A DNA stretch of 64,000 bases from Microdochium bolleyi (taxonomy: Eukaryota; Ascomycota; Sordariomycetes; Xylariales; Microdochiaceae): positions 44,407-108,406 of the forward strand of contig KQ964280.1 in NCBI GenBank assembly GCA_001566295.1, in the 5' to 3' direction. Shown piece after piece: positions 63,259-64,000 of the stretch. Both the position numbers and the translations under genes were made by a program. A model generated the notes under the pieces. The model did not search any database, was not told where the DNA came from, and worked only from the letters and a program-made list of their open reading frames with translations. Positions within the stretch are counted from its first letter, which is position 1, and each line of letters starts with the position of its first letter.

Positions 63259-64000
63259 AAGAATGGACGGATTGGGGGGGAACAGCATTACCCAATAAGG
63301 AGAGCATACACCTGTCGGGACTCATTCCGCGAGCCGCGCCTTCCCGACTGGTCGAGCTACGTACCTGGCGTACCTAAGGGCATCTGCAGGGTATGCATAC
63401 ACATGCAGAGATACTACTACGTAACTTCACATACGTGTGGGGCGCAACATGTATCAGAGCCCCGACTGCTGCCTCGAACCCTTTCACCCGTTGAGCCCAT
63501 GGCAGCCCCTGTCACGGAGTAGATACTCCTTTGAGGCGCACAAGGGCGGCATCCTCTCCGTCGGCCAATGAGACCCTGGATACACCTCAGTTTGAGAGGC
63601 CAAGAACACGTGGTGCGTGTATCTGTGTGTGCGACTCCTCGCGAGCCTTGCGGGCCAACGTCCGCCTGACCAACGAGCAGGCACTGGACCGAGCTGGGCC
63701 GGGTAACTAATTGACTCGGATGTTTGTTCTTCCATGATGGTACGAGAATCCCACCTGCTCAAGTTTATCCCAGAGTATATGAATCCCGAATATAACTCGA
63801 AATCGGGTTTCAAGTAAGTGATCGAGGTTACGTTCACTTTGTGATAGAGGAGCCGCTGCGAGGAAGGGTGGTGATAGACATGTTATATCCACTGCCAGAC
63901 ATTTCCCCCACCGCATTGGAAGGTGACGACACCTGTAGTGGAGGGCTCATGCAACACACCATGCCGCAGTGCCAGCCACAGCATCATCCCGGGAGGGGGG
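63259..64000. other. Right-hand flank
   Basis: No gene seen in the last 742 bp. Short frames only. The stretch ends in a G run (63994-64000) at the window edge. Confidence 0.4.

Noticed and set aside
1..64000. A secondary-metabolite or defence gene cluster
   Set aside because: The genes are mostly unrelated housekeeping genes with their own promoters. No backbone synthase, NLR or transporter set is present.

Overview
The window reads as nuclear DNA of a filamentous ascomycete (Pezizomycotina, most likely a Sordariomycete). Reasons: short 50-130 bp introns with GT...AG borders, strong G/C preference at third codon positions, monocistronic genes on both strands, and proteins typical of this group (a Cho2-type PE methyltransferase, a SAT4/rhodopsin-type fungal membrane protein, a PL4 pectin lyase, a gephyrin-like CnxE fusion). 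I found no tRNA, rRNA, transposon, CRISPR or bacterial-type operon. The genus cannot be told from the sequence alone. The PL4 lyase fits a plant-associated or litter lifestyle.

Layout, left to right: cnxE (molybdenum cofactor, +); a Pyp1-like HAD phosphatase (-); a Pmp3-family membrane protein (+); an unrecognised 477-aa protein (-); SUV3 mitochondrial helicase (-) facing a VAMP7/Nyv1 R-SNARE (+); a weak hypothetical (-); an Env9-like short-chain dehydrogenase (-) facing a G-patch protein (+); SEC1 (+); a tiny micro-exon gene resembling a complex I accessory subunit (-) facing mitoribosomal mL44/MRPL3 (+); a PlaA-type phospholipase A2 (-); an unrecognised 573-aa protein with a duplicated 50-residue module (+); CHO2 (+); a class II aldolase/adducin protein (+); the tRNA m5C methyltransferase TRM4/NCL1 (+) converging on the mitochondrial Obg GTPase MTG2 (-); a conserved Cys-motif protein of unknown role (+); BFR1 (-) facing RPB5 (+); a rhodopsin-like 7-TM protein (-); tubulin cofactor D (-) facing a secreted rhamnogalacturonan lyase (+); and a MOSC-domain protein (+).

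Themes: most genes are housekeeping, in membrane traffic (SEC1, VAMP7, BFR1), lipid metabolism (CHO2, PlaA), and gene expression (RPB5, TRM4). Mitochondrial functions recur: SUV3, the complex I-like subunit, mL44, PlaA and MTG2. The window starts with a Moco-synthesis gene and ends with a probable Moco-binding MOSC protein. Gene models were built by hand from splice signals. Every multi-exon model listed as a supported CDS keeps an open frame, and its coding length divides by three.

I see no convincing undescribed multi-gene system. The points most worth following are: the 50-aa tandem module in the orphan protein; Gly-Pro (collagen-like) tracts inserted in two unrelated proteins; the micro-exon complex I-like gene with its paired CCAAT boxes; the His-rich linker in CnxE; and a repeated GG-hydrophobic motif in the tail of the rhodopsin-like protein.
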